Of a DNA stretch of 64,000 nucleotides, positions 35,228-42,712 are shown one piece after another. The stretch's first letter is position 1. Each line of letters begins with the position of its first letter. This stretch comes from Leucothrix arctica. GTDB taxonomy: Bacteria; Pseudomonadota; Gammaproteobacteria; Thiotrichales; Thiotrichaceae. The position numbers and the translations under genes are program-made. The notes under the pieces are model-generated. The model was given only the letters and a program-made list of their open reading frames with translations. It was not told where the DNA came from and ran no database searches. The stretch lies in the NCBI RefSeq assembly GCF_003172895.1, contig NZ_QGKL01000039.1:186001-250000 (forward strand), in the 5' to 3' direction.

Positions 35228-35547
35228 GGGCGAATAACCGCTCCACCTGAGTGGTGCCAAGCAATGATGCCACCTTTTACATTGATCGCTGTGATGCCTG
35301 CGTGTTCTTCTAAAAACATGCAGGCTTGTGCAGATCGCATGCCACTACGGCAATAAATGATATTGGTCACATCATTTGAAAACTCATCAAGGTGAGCAGG
35401 TACAGTATCTAGTGGCATAAATTCACCATTTTCAATAATGCCTTGATCCCACTCTGCTTGAGTACGGACATCAATTAGGCGGATTTTTTCACCGCTAGCA
35501 ATGCGAGTTTGAAGTTCCGCGACGTCTATTTCTTCGATCATTGGCAT
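35224..35547 (-). CDS. Rhodanese-like domain protein
   Basis: A single rhodanese domain of 107 residues from the chosen start at MPMIEEIDVAEL (35547), where AAAGG lies ten bases upstream. A longer form from 35595 would add 16 residues without homology features. The domain contains RLIDVRTQAEWDQG, the active-site loop YCRSGMRSAQA with catalytic Cys, and INVKGGIIAWHHSGG. It probably carries persulfide sulfur in the cytoplasm; no signal peptide is seen. Proximity to sox genes (1.7 kb away) is suggestive only. It overlaps tamB tail to tail. Confidence 0.9.
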   Translation of the reverse strand: MPMIEEIDVAELQTRIASGEKIRLIDVRTQAEWDQGIIENGEFMPLDTVPAHLDEFSNDVTNIIYCRSGMRSAQACMFLEEHAGITAINVKGGIIAWHHSGGAVIRP

Positions 35548-35701
35548 GTGACTGTTACCTTTTGAGTGGAGCGTTGGATAGTAAACTCGCCCCATAAATC
35601 CGTCAAGCGGCGGTAAACCACGACCTTTACCAAAAATTAATGGGGTGTTTGGGTGAATAAGTATTACGGTATCTTTATGAAAGAAAGTGAGGCCTGTGTT
35701 T

Positions 35702-37090
35702 GTGAAGATTAAAACCTTGTTATTAAGTGCTGCATTGGGGCTTTTGCCTATCGTTCATGCCGAGCTTAATTTAGAAATACCAGAAACGATATTATCATCG
35801 CCTAGTATGGCACCTGCTTCCTCAGCTTCCGTCAATTTTAGTAGTGCAGGACTGCGACGCTTACGTGCGCTGCGTAACCGTGGAAGAGTGGTTGAAGACC
35901 CTGAACTTAATGCTTGGATCAGAGGCCTCGGCGTACGCTTACTCGCGCAAACGGAATATAAAGGGCGTCCATTTTACTTCGCGATTGTACGTGATGAGCA
36001 AGTGAATGCTTATGCCACTCAAGGTGGTTTAATTGTAATTAACTCAGGACTTATCTTACGTTCTAGTTCCGAAAGTGAGTTGGCTGGCGTTATGGCACAT
36101 GAGATTGCTCATGTCACTCAGCAGCATATCGAGCGAATGATTGCGCGTTCAAAAGGGAATGCCTACAGCAATACCGCTGCGGTGGTCGCTGGGTTATTAG
36201 TAGGGTCACAAAATCCCGAAGCAGGACAGGCAATCGTTTCTTCAGCTTTAGCGATTGATGCACATAACAGTTTAAAGTTTAGTCGTTCTGCGGAAACTGA
36301 GGCTGACCGCGAAGGTTTACGTATTCTTGTTAATGCAAAGTTTAACCCGAAAGGCATGGCTGACTTTTTAGGTAAGTTAGACGACGGCGTGGATTCTAAT
36401 TATGCAGATATTGGGCAATATTTAACGAGTCATCCGTTATCCGCTCAGCGTGTCAGTGATGTGAGCCAGCGAGCGGCACGTTATGGAGTGTTCCGTGGAA
36501 AAAGTAATCCTAGTTATGATTACATGAGGCAAAAGTTGCGGGTACTGACTCGAAGCCCTGCGGCTCTGGATAACACACCGCCTTATGCGACACGTTATGC
36601 AAAAGCTTATCAGCTTTATCAGCAAGGTAATTCAGCAGCGACGGTTCAACAGTTAAAGTCGGGTACTCAACAGTTTTCAGAGGCCATGCTACTTGCACGT
36701 GCCTATCTTCAACTTAACCAACATCAGCAAGTGGTTCAGCTACTGCAGCCTTTATTGACACGTTATCCTGCCGAGGGAAGCCTAATTATGCCAATGGCTG
36801 AGGCGTTGGTCGGGTTGAAGCAATACGAAAGAGCATGGCAGCTGATGTCTAGAGTGAGGTTGGTTGAGCAAACAAGCTTAGACTTTCTCGCGCTAAGGCA
36901 AGAGGTAGCAAGATTGTCTGGACGATTGGGACAAGCTTATCTGTCCGTTGCTGAGCGTAATATTCGTATCGCTGAATATAAGCACGCATTAACTCAGTTA
37001 AACCTAGCTTCACGCACGCCAAAGCTGACTCCACTAGAAGGGCAACGTATCCAGCAGGCAATTTATCGAGCGAAGCGCTTTAAAAAGTGA
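35702..37090 (+). CDS. bepA: M48 metalloprotease/TPR protein BepA-like
   Basis: A ~462-residue periplasmic protein with a signal peptide (MKIKTLLLSAAL.., cut after VHA). It has an M48 protease domain with HEIAHVTQQH (HExxH) and AETEADREGLRIL for the third zinc ligand. A C-terminal TPR domain (about 300-460) follows. BepA helps LptD assembly and degrades stalled outer-membrane proteins. I chose the GTG at 35702, with GAGG nine bases upstream; GTG at 35687 would add five residues. Length is close to E. coli BepA (487). It fits the neighbouring envelope-assembly genes tamAB and dacB. Confidence 0.92.
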   Translation: MKIKTLLLSAALGLLPIVHAELNLEIPETILSSPSMAPASSASVNFSSAGLRRLRALRNRGRVVEDPELNAWIRGLGVRLLAQTEYKGRPFYFAIVRDEQVNAYATQGGLIVINSGLILRSSSESELAGVMAHEIAHVTQQHIERMIARSKGNAYSNTAAVVAGLLVGSQNPEAGQAIVSSALAIDAHNSLKFSRSAETEADREGLRILVNAKFNPKGMADFLGKLDDGVDSNYADIGQYLTSHPLSAQRVSDVSQRAARYGVFRGKSNPSYDYMRQKLRVLTRSPAALDNTPPYATRYAKAYQLYQQGNSAATVQQLKSGTQQFSEAMLLARAYLQLNQHQQVVQLLQPLLTRYPAEGSLIMPMAEALVGLKQYERAWQLMSRVRLVEQTSLDFLALRQEVARLSGRLGQAYLSVAERNIRIAEYKHALTQLNLASRTPKLTPLEGQRIQQAIYRAKRFKK

Positions 37091-37261
37091 TATCCCTATC
37101 GAGAAAAAACATATTATTTTGCTGTTTATAAGTCCAACCCGTTCCTGATAGCTTTGCCTCCAAATGCCTAATCCGTTACTCTTAGTGGGTTAAGGTGAGG
37201 TCTTTTCGCAGTCTATGCATTGCGTCCATACCTTAGATAAAAGTTTTGGAGGAACCAAACT

Positions 37262-37621
37262 ATGCAAAATTTATATCGCGCATTGTCTGTCGCCGCTTTA
37301 TTTGGCGCGCTGATGGCCCCGATGGGTCTAGCGACAGCTGATGAGGCTCAAGTGATTAAAGAAGGTAAGGCAATTGCTTTCAATAAGACAAAGGGTAACT
37401 GCATCGCTTGCCACATGATGGATGGTGGTGACATGCCTGGAAATATAGGCCCTCCATTAATCGCAATGAAGGCGCGCTTCCCCGACTTAGCTAAACTCCG
37501 TGAACAAATTTCAGACGCCCGTGGAATGAACCCAAATACCATTATGCCTCCATTTGGCACGCACGGTATTTTGACAGAAGCTGAGTTAGACAAGCTTGTT
37601 GTCTATATCCAAAGTTTGTAA
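37262..37621 (+). CDS. soxX: Sulfur-oxidation cytochrome c SoxX
   Basis: A 119-residue periplasmic monohaem cytochrome. The signal peptide is cut near LATA|DEA (about 26). The haem motif is CIACH (Cys47, Cys50, His51), and the distal ligand Met95 lies in NTIMPPFG, a typical SoxX ending. With SoxA it forms the enzyme that couples thiosulfate oxidatively to the SoxY cysteine. GGAGG seven bases before the ATG is a strong RBS. It is the first gene of soxXYZA; the 171-bp upstream region should hold the promoter, though I found no clear -35/-10. Confidence 0.95.
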   Translation: MQNLYRALSVAALFGALMAPMGLATADEAQVIKEGKAIAFNKTKGNCIACHMMDGGDMPGNIGPPLIAMKARFPDLAKLREQISDARGMNPNTIMPPFGTHGILTEAELDKLVVYIQSL

Positions 37622-37646
37622 GTATTGAATTTAAAGGACAATACGA

Positions 37647-38114
37647 ATGTTAAAACGTAGAATATTTTTGAAAAACACATTGGTTGCCAGTGCAACGGGT
37701 GCAGTATTGAGTTCAGGTTTGATGACGTCAGCGAGTGCTAAAGAAGAAGCGCCGGCGATGAACCCATTTGAAGCAGATAACCTAAAAGATGCATTGAAAG
37801 CGGCAGGCATCACCGACTATGAAATAAGTGATGATGTCGTTGTTCATGCGCCCAGCATTGCTGAAAATGGTGCGGTAGTAACTATCAAAGTGGAAGCGAA
37901 ATTAGACAATGTGTCAGAAATGGCTGTTTTGATTGAGCAGAACCCAACACCTTACGCTGCTAATTTCTTTATTGGTGAGGGTGCTACGCCATTTGTAACG
38001 AGTCGTTTCAAAATGGGTAAGACAAGTGACGTTTATGGTGTGGTCAAAGTAGGAGATAAGTACTACGCGAATAAGCAATTTGTCAAAGTAACAAAGGGCG
38101 GCTGCGGCGGTTAA
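37647..38114 (+). CDS. soxY: Thiosulfate-oxidation carrier protein SoxY
   Basis: A 155-residue carrier on which sulfur intermediates are bound. The N-terminus is a Tat signal (KRRIFLKNTL, then a hydrophobic stretch, cut after ASA). The protein ends in the swinging-arm motif GGCGG, whose Cys153 is the attachment site for sulfane and sulfonate groups. The Ig-like core is of normal length. It forms a heterodimer with SoxZ, encoded 10 bp downstream, and is exported with it as a complex because SoxZ has no signal. Confidence 0.97.
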   Translation: MLKRRIFLKNTLVASATGAVLSSGLMTSASAKEEAPAMNPFEADNLKDALKAAGITDYEISDDVVVHAPSIAENGAVVTIKVEAKLDNVSEMAVLIEQNPTPYAANFFIGEGATPFVTSRFKMGKTSDVYGVVKVGDKYYANKQFVKVTKGGCGG

Positions 38115-38124
38115 GGGGATAATT

Positions 38125-38442
38125 ATGGCTAAGCAAGAATATAGAACACGTCTAAGAGCTAAAGAAAAGGATGGGATTGTCAATGTGAAAGCACTTGTCG
38201 CTCATCCAATGATTACAGGTTTAACGAAAGATGCAGATGGAAAGATCATTCCTGCGCACTTTATAAATGAAGTCATTGTGACCGCTAACGATAAAGTAGT
38301 GATGAAGGCACTTTGGGGCGCAGCAGTCTCGAAAGACCCTTATATTTCATTCGACTATGCAGGTAAGTCAGGTGATGTTGTTAAGTTTTCATGGACTGAC
38401 AATCAAGAGAATACAGGTAGCGCCGATATAACGGTGAAGTAA
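38125..38442 (+). CDS. soxZ: Thiosulfate-oxidation carrier subunit SoxZ
   Basis: A 105-residue protein without a signal peptide. It has family features VKALVAHPMITGL, PAHFINEVIV and DYAGKSGDVVKFSWTDN. It is the structural partner of SoxY. AAGGGGATAATT precedes the ATG. It is tightly packed between soxY and soxA. Confidence 0.97.
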   Translation: MAKQEYRTRLRAKEKDGIVNVKALVAHPMITGLTKDADGKIIPAHFINEVIVTANDKVVMKALWGAAVSKDPYISFDYAGKSGDVVKFSWTDNQENTGSADITVK

Positions 38443-38474
38443 GCTGTAAATAAAATGTATTCAGGAGGTTTTCT

Positions 38475-39320
38475 ATGAAAAACAATATGATGACGGTGGT
38501 ATTAGCCTCGGCTTTTTCCATGTTAGCGGTCGCAAGTACAGTGGTGTTTGCAGGGCCAGCAGAAGATCAGGCATCTTTTCAGAAGTACTTTAAAGATCGT
38601 TTTAAAGAGACTGAGTTCGGTGACTTTCAGAACGGTGTGTATTCTATTCATGAAGATTCTCGTCAGCAATGGGAAGATATTGAAGAGTTTCCACCGTATG
38701 AGTTAGCGATTGAGCGCGGCGAAGAGATGTGGGACGAGGCATTTAAAAACGGCAAAACGTATGCTGATTGTCTTGGGAAAGAAGTGTCAAAAATTCGTGC
38801 ACGTTACCCGCACTATGATGAAAAGAATAAGACGGTAGTGACACTGGAAGGCGATATTAATAAGTGCCGTGTAGATAACGACGAGAAGAAGCTAGGCTGG
38901 AAGAAAGGCGCTATTGCTGACTTGTCTGCGTATATTGCTTTTGAAGGCCGTGACGAGCCTGTTAACGTCAAGCGACCAGAGTCTGAGGGTGAGCTTGAGT
39001 GGTATAACAAAGGTAAGCAGTTCTTTTACGCAAAGCGTGGTCAGTTAAATATGGCCTGTGCGGATTGCCATGTTTATTACTCTGGTCGTCGCGTTCGCTC
39101 TGAGACGTTGAGTCCAGCATTGGGTCATACGACGCATTGGCCGGTGTATCGCTCAAAGTGGGGAAGCATGGGAACATTGCACCGTCGTTATGCTGGGTGT
39201 AATAACAACATTCGTGCAAAAGCTTTTGATGCGCAAAGTGATGAGTATAAGGCTTTGGAGTATTTTCAAACCTTTATGTCAAATGGCTTAGCATTTAATG
39301 GGCCGGGTGCTCGTAAGTAA
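38475..39320 (+). CDS. soxA: L-cysteine S-thiosulfotransferase subunit SoxA (monohaem type)
   Basis: A 281-residue periplasmic cytochrome with a signal peptide (cut after VFA, about 26). Only one CxxCH is present, CADCH at 195-199, with the axial persulfide-forming Cys242 in RRYAGCNNNIRA. Cys99 and Cys131 replace the N-terminal haem site and probably form the conserved disulfide. This makes it a monohaem SoxA, as in type II SoxAX. It forms the thiosulfate-SoxY ligation enzyme with SoxX. AGGAGG precedes the start. It is the last gene of the cluster, followed by a terminator; no soxB, soxCD or soxK is in the window. Confidence 0.96.
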   Translation: MKNNMMTVVLASAFSMLAVASTVVFAGPAEDQASFQKYFKDRFKETEFGDFQNGVYSIHEDSRQQWEDIEEFPPYELAIERGEEMWDEAFKNGKTYADCLGKEVSKIRARYPHYDEKNKTVVTLEGDINKCRVDNDEKKLGWKKGAIADLSAYIAFEGRDEPVNVKRPESEGELEWYNKGKQFFYAKRGQLNMACADCHVYYSGRRVRSETLSPALGHTTHWPVYRSKWGSMGTLHRRYAGCNNNIRAKAFDAQSDEYKALEYFQTFMSNGLAFNGPGARK

Positions 39321-39342
39321 GCATTGATATAGTGACAGGCAC

Positions 39343-39372
39343 AAAAAAGCCCAGTTCTACTGGGCTTTTTTT
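39343..39372. terminator. Bidirectional terminator after soxA
   Basis: The stem GCCCAG / CTGGGC (39349-39354/39360-39365) has an A-tract before and a T-tract after. It can end the sox transcript and the convergent small gene at 39371-39610. Confidence 0.9.
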
Positions 39373-39610
39373 ATGAATCGCTTTTGAAAAAATAATTAAA
39401 ATTTATTGAAAATCCACTCGTTTCATCTTCATTGACGAAATTGATGAACTTCGTAAATATACCCTCAAGACTTTGCTTTATCGATTCGTCATCTTCAGCG
39501 ATCTTAAAGTCCATGTATAAACCCTGACTGTAATATCCATCACTTAATCCATAAGCAGTGTTAGTCAGTGCCACAACTGATACGAACAATATTGCCCTAA
39601 AATATTGCAT
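39371..39610 (-). CDS. Small secreted protein of unknown function
   Basis: A 79-residue product starting at MQYFRAILFV, preceded by AGGGGG at good spacing; an ATG 15 bases upstream has no such site. A signal peptide (cut near AYG, about 21) leaves a mature chain of about 58 residues. The chain is acidic in the middle (AEDDESIKQ) and ends in an alternating hydrophobic SGFSINFNYFF strand, reminiscent of the last strand of an outer-membrane barrel. It is too short to be a barrel alone. I do not recognise the family; it could be a remnant of a longer gene. It is convergent with soxA and shares its terminator. Confidence 0.55.
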   Translation of the reverse strand: MQYFRAILFVSVVALTNTAYGLSDGYYSQGLYMDFKIAEDDESIKQSLEGIFTKFINFVNEDETSGFSINFNYFFKSDS

Positions 39611-39761
39611 ACAGCCCCCTGTCATTTGTAGTTATCTTAGCCCTAGCTTAAAAATTCCACATTACTTCTAAACAAGGAAACTTTATAACACGAGGGCTTA
39701 TTGTCGTGTCAATAAAAAAATCCATAAGGGTATGTTTTTAATGAATAAATGATTGTTTTTA

Positions 39762-40538
39762 TTACAGAATAAGGTTTCTGAACTCCGCAACGGCAGGCGC
39801 GTGGTCTGAAGGTCTTTCCCACGTACGTGGTTCTTTGTCGACATAACTTGCGGTGCATTGTTCGGCCAATAAAGTACTCGTTAAAACAAGATCGATTCTT
39901 AAGCCTTTGTTGTTGTCGAAACCACCACTACGATAATCCCACCAACTCCAAAGCTCATCTTCTTGTTCGAACATGCGGAATGAATCTACAAACCCAAGGT
40001 CGCAGAGTTTCTTCAGTGCGGTACGTTCTTCGGTAGAGCAGAGGATTTTTTCGTGCCACGACTTAGGGTTGTGAACATCACGATCTGTTGGTGCGATATT
40101 GAAATCCCCAAGAATAATGAATTTCTTATTCTCCTTAACTTGCTCGGCAACCCACGCAGTCACTTTTTCCAACCAGTCTAACTTGTACGCAAATTTCTCA
40201 GACCCAACCTCTGAGCCATTCACGACATAGAGGTTAAGTATTTGCACATCGCCAATTTTAGCAGCGGTAATGCGGCGCTGAGGGTCTTCAAGGCCCGGTA
40301 AGTCAAACAGCACATTTTCAGCTTTTACTTTGCTGAGCACGGCCACACCGTTATATGTTTTCTGGCCGTTGTAAACGACTTCATAACCAGCAGCCCGTAT
40401 TTCAGCTTCTGGAAACACATCATCCGTTACTTTGGTTTCTTGCAGCGCCAAAATATCGGGTTGAGCGGTCTCTAGCCACGAGAGTACATGTGGCAACCTG
40501 ACACGAAGTGAGTTTACGTTCCAAGATGCGATTTTCAT
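39762..40538 (-). CDS. xthA: Exodeoxyribonuclease III
   Basis: A 258-residue AP endonuclease/3'-phosphatase of the exonuclease-endonuclease-phosphatase fold. Catalytic motifs are KIASWNVNSLR (Asn), LALQETKV (Glu metal ligand), ILGDFNIAPTDRDVHN and the terminal SDHAPAVAEF with catalytic Asp-His. It acts in base-excision repair. The length is near E. coli XthA (268). It overlaps the prlC stop by four bases and is co-transcribed with it. Confidence 0.95.
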   Translation of the reverse strand: MKIASWNVNSLRVRLPHVLSWLETAQPDILALQETKVTDDVFPEAEIRAAGYEVVYNGQKTYNGVAVLSKVKAENVLFDLPGLEDPQRRITAAKIGDVQILNLYVVNGSEVGSEKFAYKLDWLEKVTAWVAEQVKENKKFIILGDFNIAPTDRDVHNPKSWHEKILCSTEERTALKKLCDLGFVDSFRMFEQEDELWSWWDYRSGGFDNNKGLRIDLVLTSTLLAEQCTASYVDKEPRTWERPSDHAPAVAEFRNLIL

Positions 40539-42577
40539 GCAGCATCCTCTGTCAAGCCACTGTGACGCAGTAGCGCATCAACGTTTGGCTCTCTGCCTCT
40601 AAACGCTTTGAATGACTCCATAGCAGGACGTGAACCGCCTTGCTCTAGTACTTGCTCTAAGAAGTCCTTACCGACCTGCTTAGTGAATAAACCTTCTTCT
40701 TCAAAACGTGCAAATGCATCAGCAGACAATACTTCAGCCCACTTGTAGCTGTAATAGCCCGCAGCATAACCACCTGCAAAAATATGACTAAACCCATTCT
40801 GGAAGCGGTTAAAGTCTGGAGCAGGGATAACGCCAACTTGCTGACGCGTTTCATTCAAAATAGTTTGAATGTCATCTGCTGAGCTGATGTTACTCATGTG
40901 GATACGCAGATCAAATAATGAGAACTCAAGCTGTCTAACCATGCCCATCGCAGACTGGAAATGTTGCGCTGCCTTTATTTTATCGAATAACTCATCAGGG
41001 ATTTTTGCGCCTGTTTCGTAGTGAGCGGCAAATAAGTCTAGCCCTTCACGTGTCCAGCACCAGTTTTCCATGAACTGACTTGGAAGCTCTACAGCATCCC
41101 ACTCAACGCCACTGATACCTGAAATATCTAGGTATTCAACTTTTGTGAGCATGTGGTGTAGGCCGTGACCAAACTCATGGAACAAGGTAATCACTTCGTC
41201 GTGAGTAAATAGCGCAGGCTTGTCACCTGTTGGAGAAGAAGAGTTGCACGTCATAAAGGCAACGGGTACTTGTACCTCTGTTTCACCTTTGAATCGCGTT
41301 GCGCAATCAGCCATCCATGCACCACCACGCTTGTGTTGACGGGCGTAAAGGTCGAAGTAGAACTGTGCAACTAGCTCCCCTTGTTGGTTCTTAATGTCAT
41401 AGAATCGAACGTCTTTATTCCAGACATCAACGTCAGTATTTTGCGTGATCGTAAGGTCGTAAAGTGATTCTGTTAGCTTAAACAAACCAGCAATTACCTT
41501 GTCCGCAGGGAAGTAAGGCTTGATGTCTTCACTGTTGAAATCAAATAGTTTTAACTTTAGTTTGTCACTAGCGAAACCAACATCCCATGCTTGTAAGTCA
41601 GTAAGGCCTAATTCATTAGCAGCAAATTCTTGTAGCTCGCTGTATTCTTTTTTTGCATGAGCGTGTGACTTTTCTGCAAGCTCTTCTAGGAAGGTAATGA
41701 CGTGAGCAGGGGAGTCAGCCATTTTCACATCAACGGAGAAGTCTGCGTAGTTTTCAAAGCCTAAAAGCTGTGCTTGTTCTTGACGTAGGTTTAAAATTTC
41801 AACCATCTTCTGACCGTTGTCAAAAGAGGTGTCATCCGCTTGGTCAGATGCACGTGTAGTAAATGCGCGGTATACAGTTTCGCGTAGTTTACGATCAGTC
41901 GCATAAGTCATGATGGCATGGAAAGACGGAAATTCTAATGTAATCAGCCAGCCTGTTAACTCACGTTGTTTTGCACTTTGCGCGGCTGAGTCCAGTGCGC
42001 TTTGTGGTAAGCCATCTAACTCATTAACGTCAGTGATTAACTTTGTCCATGCGGTAGTCGCATCCAGTACATTGTCTGAAAAGCTCGACGTTAAGCTAGA
42101 CAGCGATTGGTTGATTTCTTTATAGCGTGTTTGTTTCTCTTCATTTAAGTCGATACCTGAGCGTTTGAAACCTTTTAATGTGTCATCCAAGCTTTTGCGT
42201 TGAGCATCATCCAGCCCTAGCTCATCTTGTCTTTGTTGAATCGATAAAATAGCATCGAAGTAGGCTTTATTTTGTCCTCTCTCCGAGCTGAACTCACTTA
42301 GTTTTGGTAGGCATGCATTGTAAGCTTCGCGAAGCTCGTCAGTGTTAACCACACCATTCATGTGGCTTACTGGTGACCACATGCGGCTCAAGCGATTCTC
42401 AGCAACTTCTAAAGGGTGTATGAAGTTGTCCCAAGTAGGGTTTTCTACGTTCTTTAGAAGGTCGTCTAAGAGGTTTCTGTTTTCTTCCAAACATTGGTCA
42501 AGTGCAGGGATAACATCACTTGGTTTGATTTTGCTAAATGCTGGAAGGGTATTGGTATCTAAGAGGTAGTTTTTCAT
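40535..42577 (-). CDS. prlC: Oligopeptidase A (M3 family)
   Basis: A 680-residue cytoplasmic zinc oligopeptidase degrading peptides, including cleaved signal peptides. The zinc motif HEFGHGLHHML is followed by the typical GVEWDAVELPSQFMENWCW region that supplies the third ligand Glu. Length matches E. coli PrlC (680). There is a 135-bp gap, including a terminator, from the upstream lipoprotein gene on the same strand, so prlC has its own promoter. Confidence 0.95.
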   Translation of the reverse strand: MKNYLLDTNTLPAFSKIKPSDVIPALDQCLEENRNLLDDLLKNVENPTWDNFIHPLEVAENRLSRMWSPVSHMNGVVNTDELREAYNACLPKLSEFSSERGQNKAYFDAILSIQQRQDELGLDDAQRKSLDDTLKGFKRSGIDLNEEKQTRYKEINQSLSSLTSSFSDNVLDATTAWTKLITDVNELDGLPQSALDSAAQSAKQRELTGWLITLEFPSFHAIMTYATDRKLRETVYRAFTTRASDQADDTSFDNGQKMVEILNLRQEQAQLLGFENYADFSVDVKMADSPAHVITFLEELAEKSHAHAKKEYSELQEFAANELGLTDLQAWDVGFASDKLKLKLFDFNSEDIKPYFPADKVIAGLFKLTESLYDLTITQNTDVDVWNKDVRFYDIKNQQGELVAQFYFDLYARQHKRGGAWMADCATRFKGETEVQVPVAFMTCNSSSPTGDKPALFTHDEVITLFHEFGHGLHHMLTKVEYLDISGISGVEWDAVELPSQFMENWCWTREGLDLFAAHYETGAKIPDELFDKIKAAQHFQSAMGMVRQLEFSLFDLRIHMSNISSADDIQTILNETRQQVGVIPAPDFNRFQNGFSHIFAGGYAAGYYSYKWAEVLSADAFARFEEEGLFTKQVGKDFLEQVLEQGGSRPAMESFKAFRGREPNVDALLRHSGLTEDAA

Positions 42578-42655
42578 CTGTGATCGTCTCTACAGTTATT
42601 ATGCTTTTATCATAATGTTTTTTTACGAGTATGTGCAGAAAACAGATCATAGAAA

Positions 42656-42690
42656 ATGAAAAAGGCCCTTAGGATGAGCTAAGGGCCTTG
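42656..42690 (-). terminator. Terminator of the Ig-repeat lipoprotein gene
   Basis: The perfect 11-bp stem AAGGCCCTTAG / CTAAGGGCCTT has a 6-base loop. On the minus strand it is followed by a T-run, in the gap between the lipoprotein gene and prlC. Confidence 0.88.
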
Positions 42691-42712
42691 GGTGTAAACG
42701 TGTTACTAGGGT

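Noticed and set aside
35548-35595. Longer rhodanese start
   Set aside because: The added 16 residues are polar, lack homology features and have a weaker ribosome-binding site than the start at 35547.
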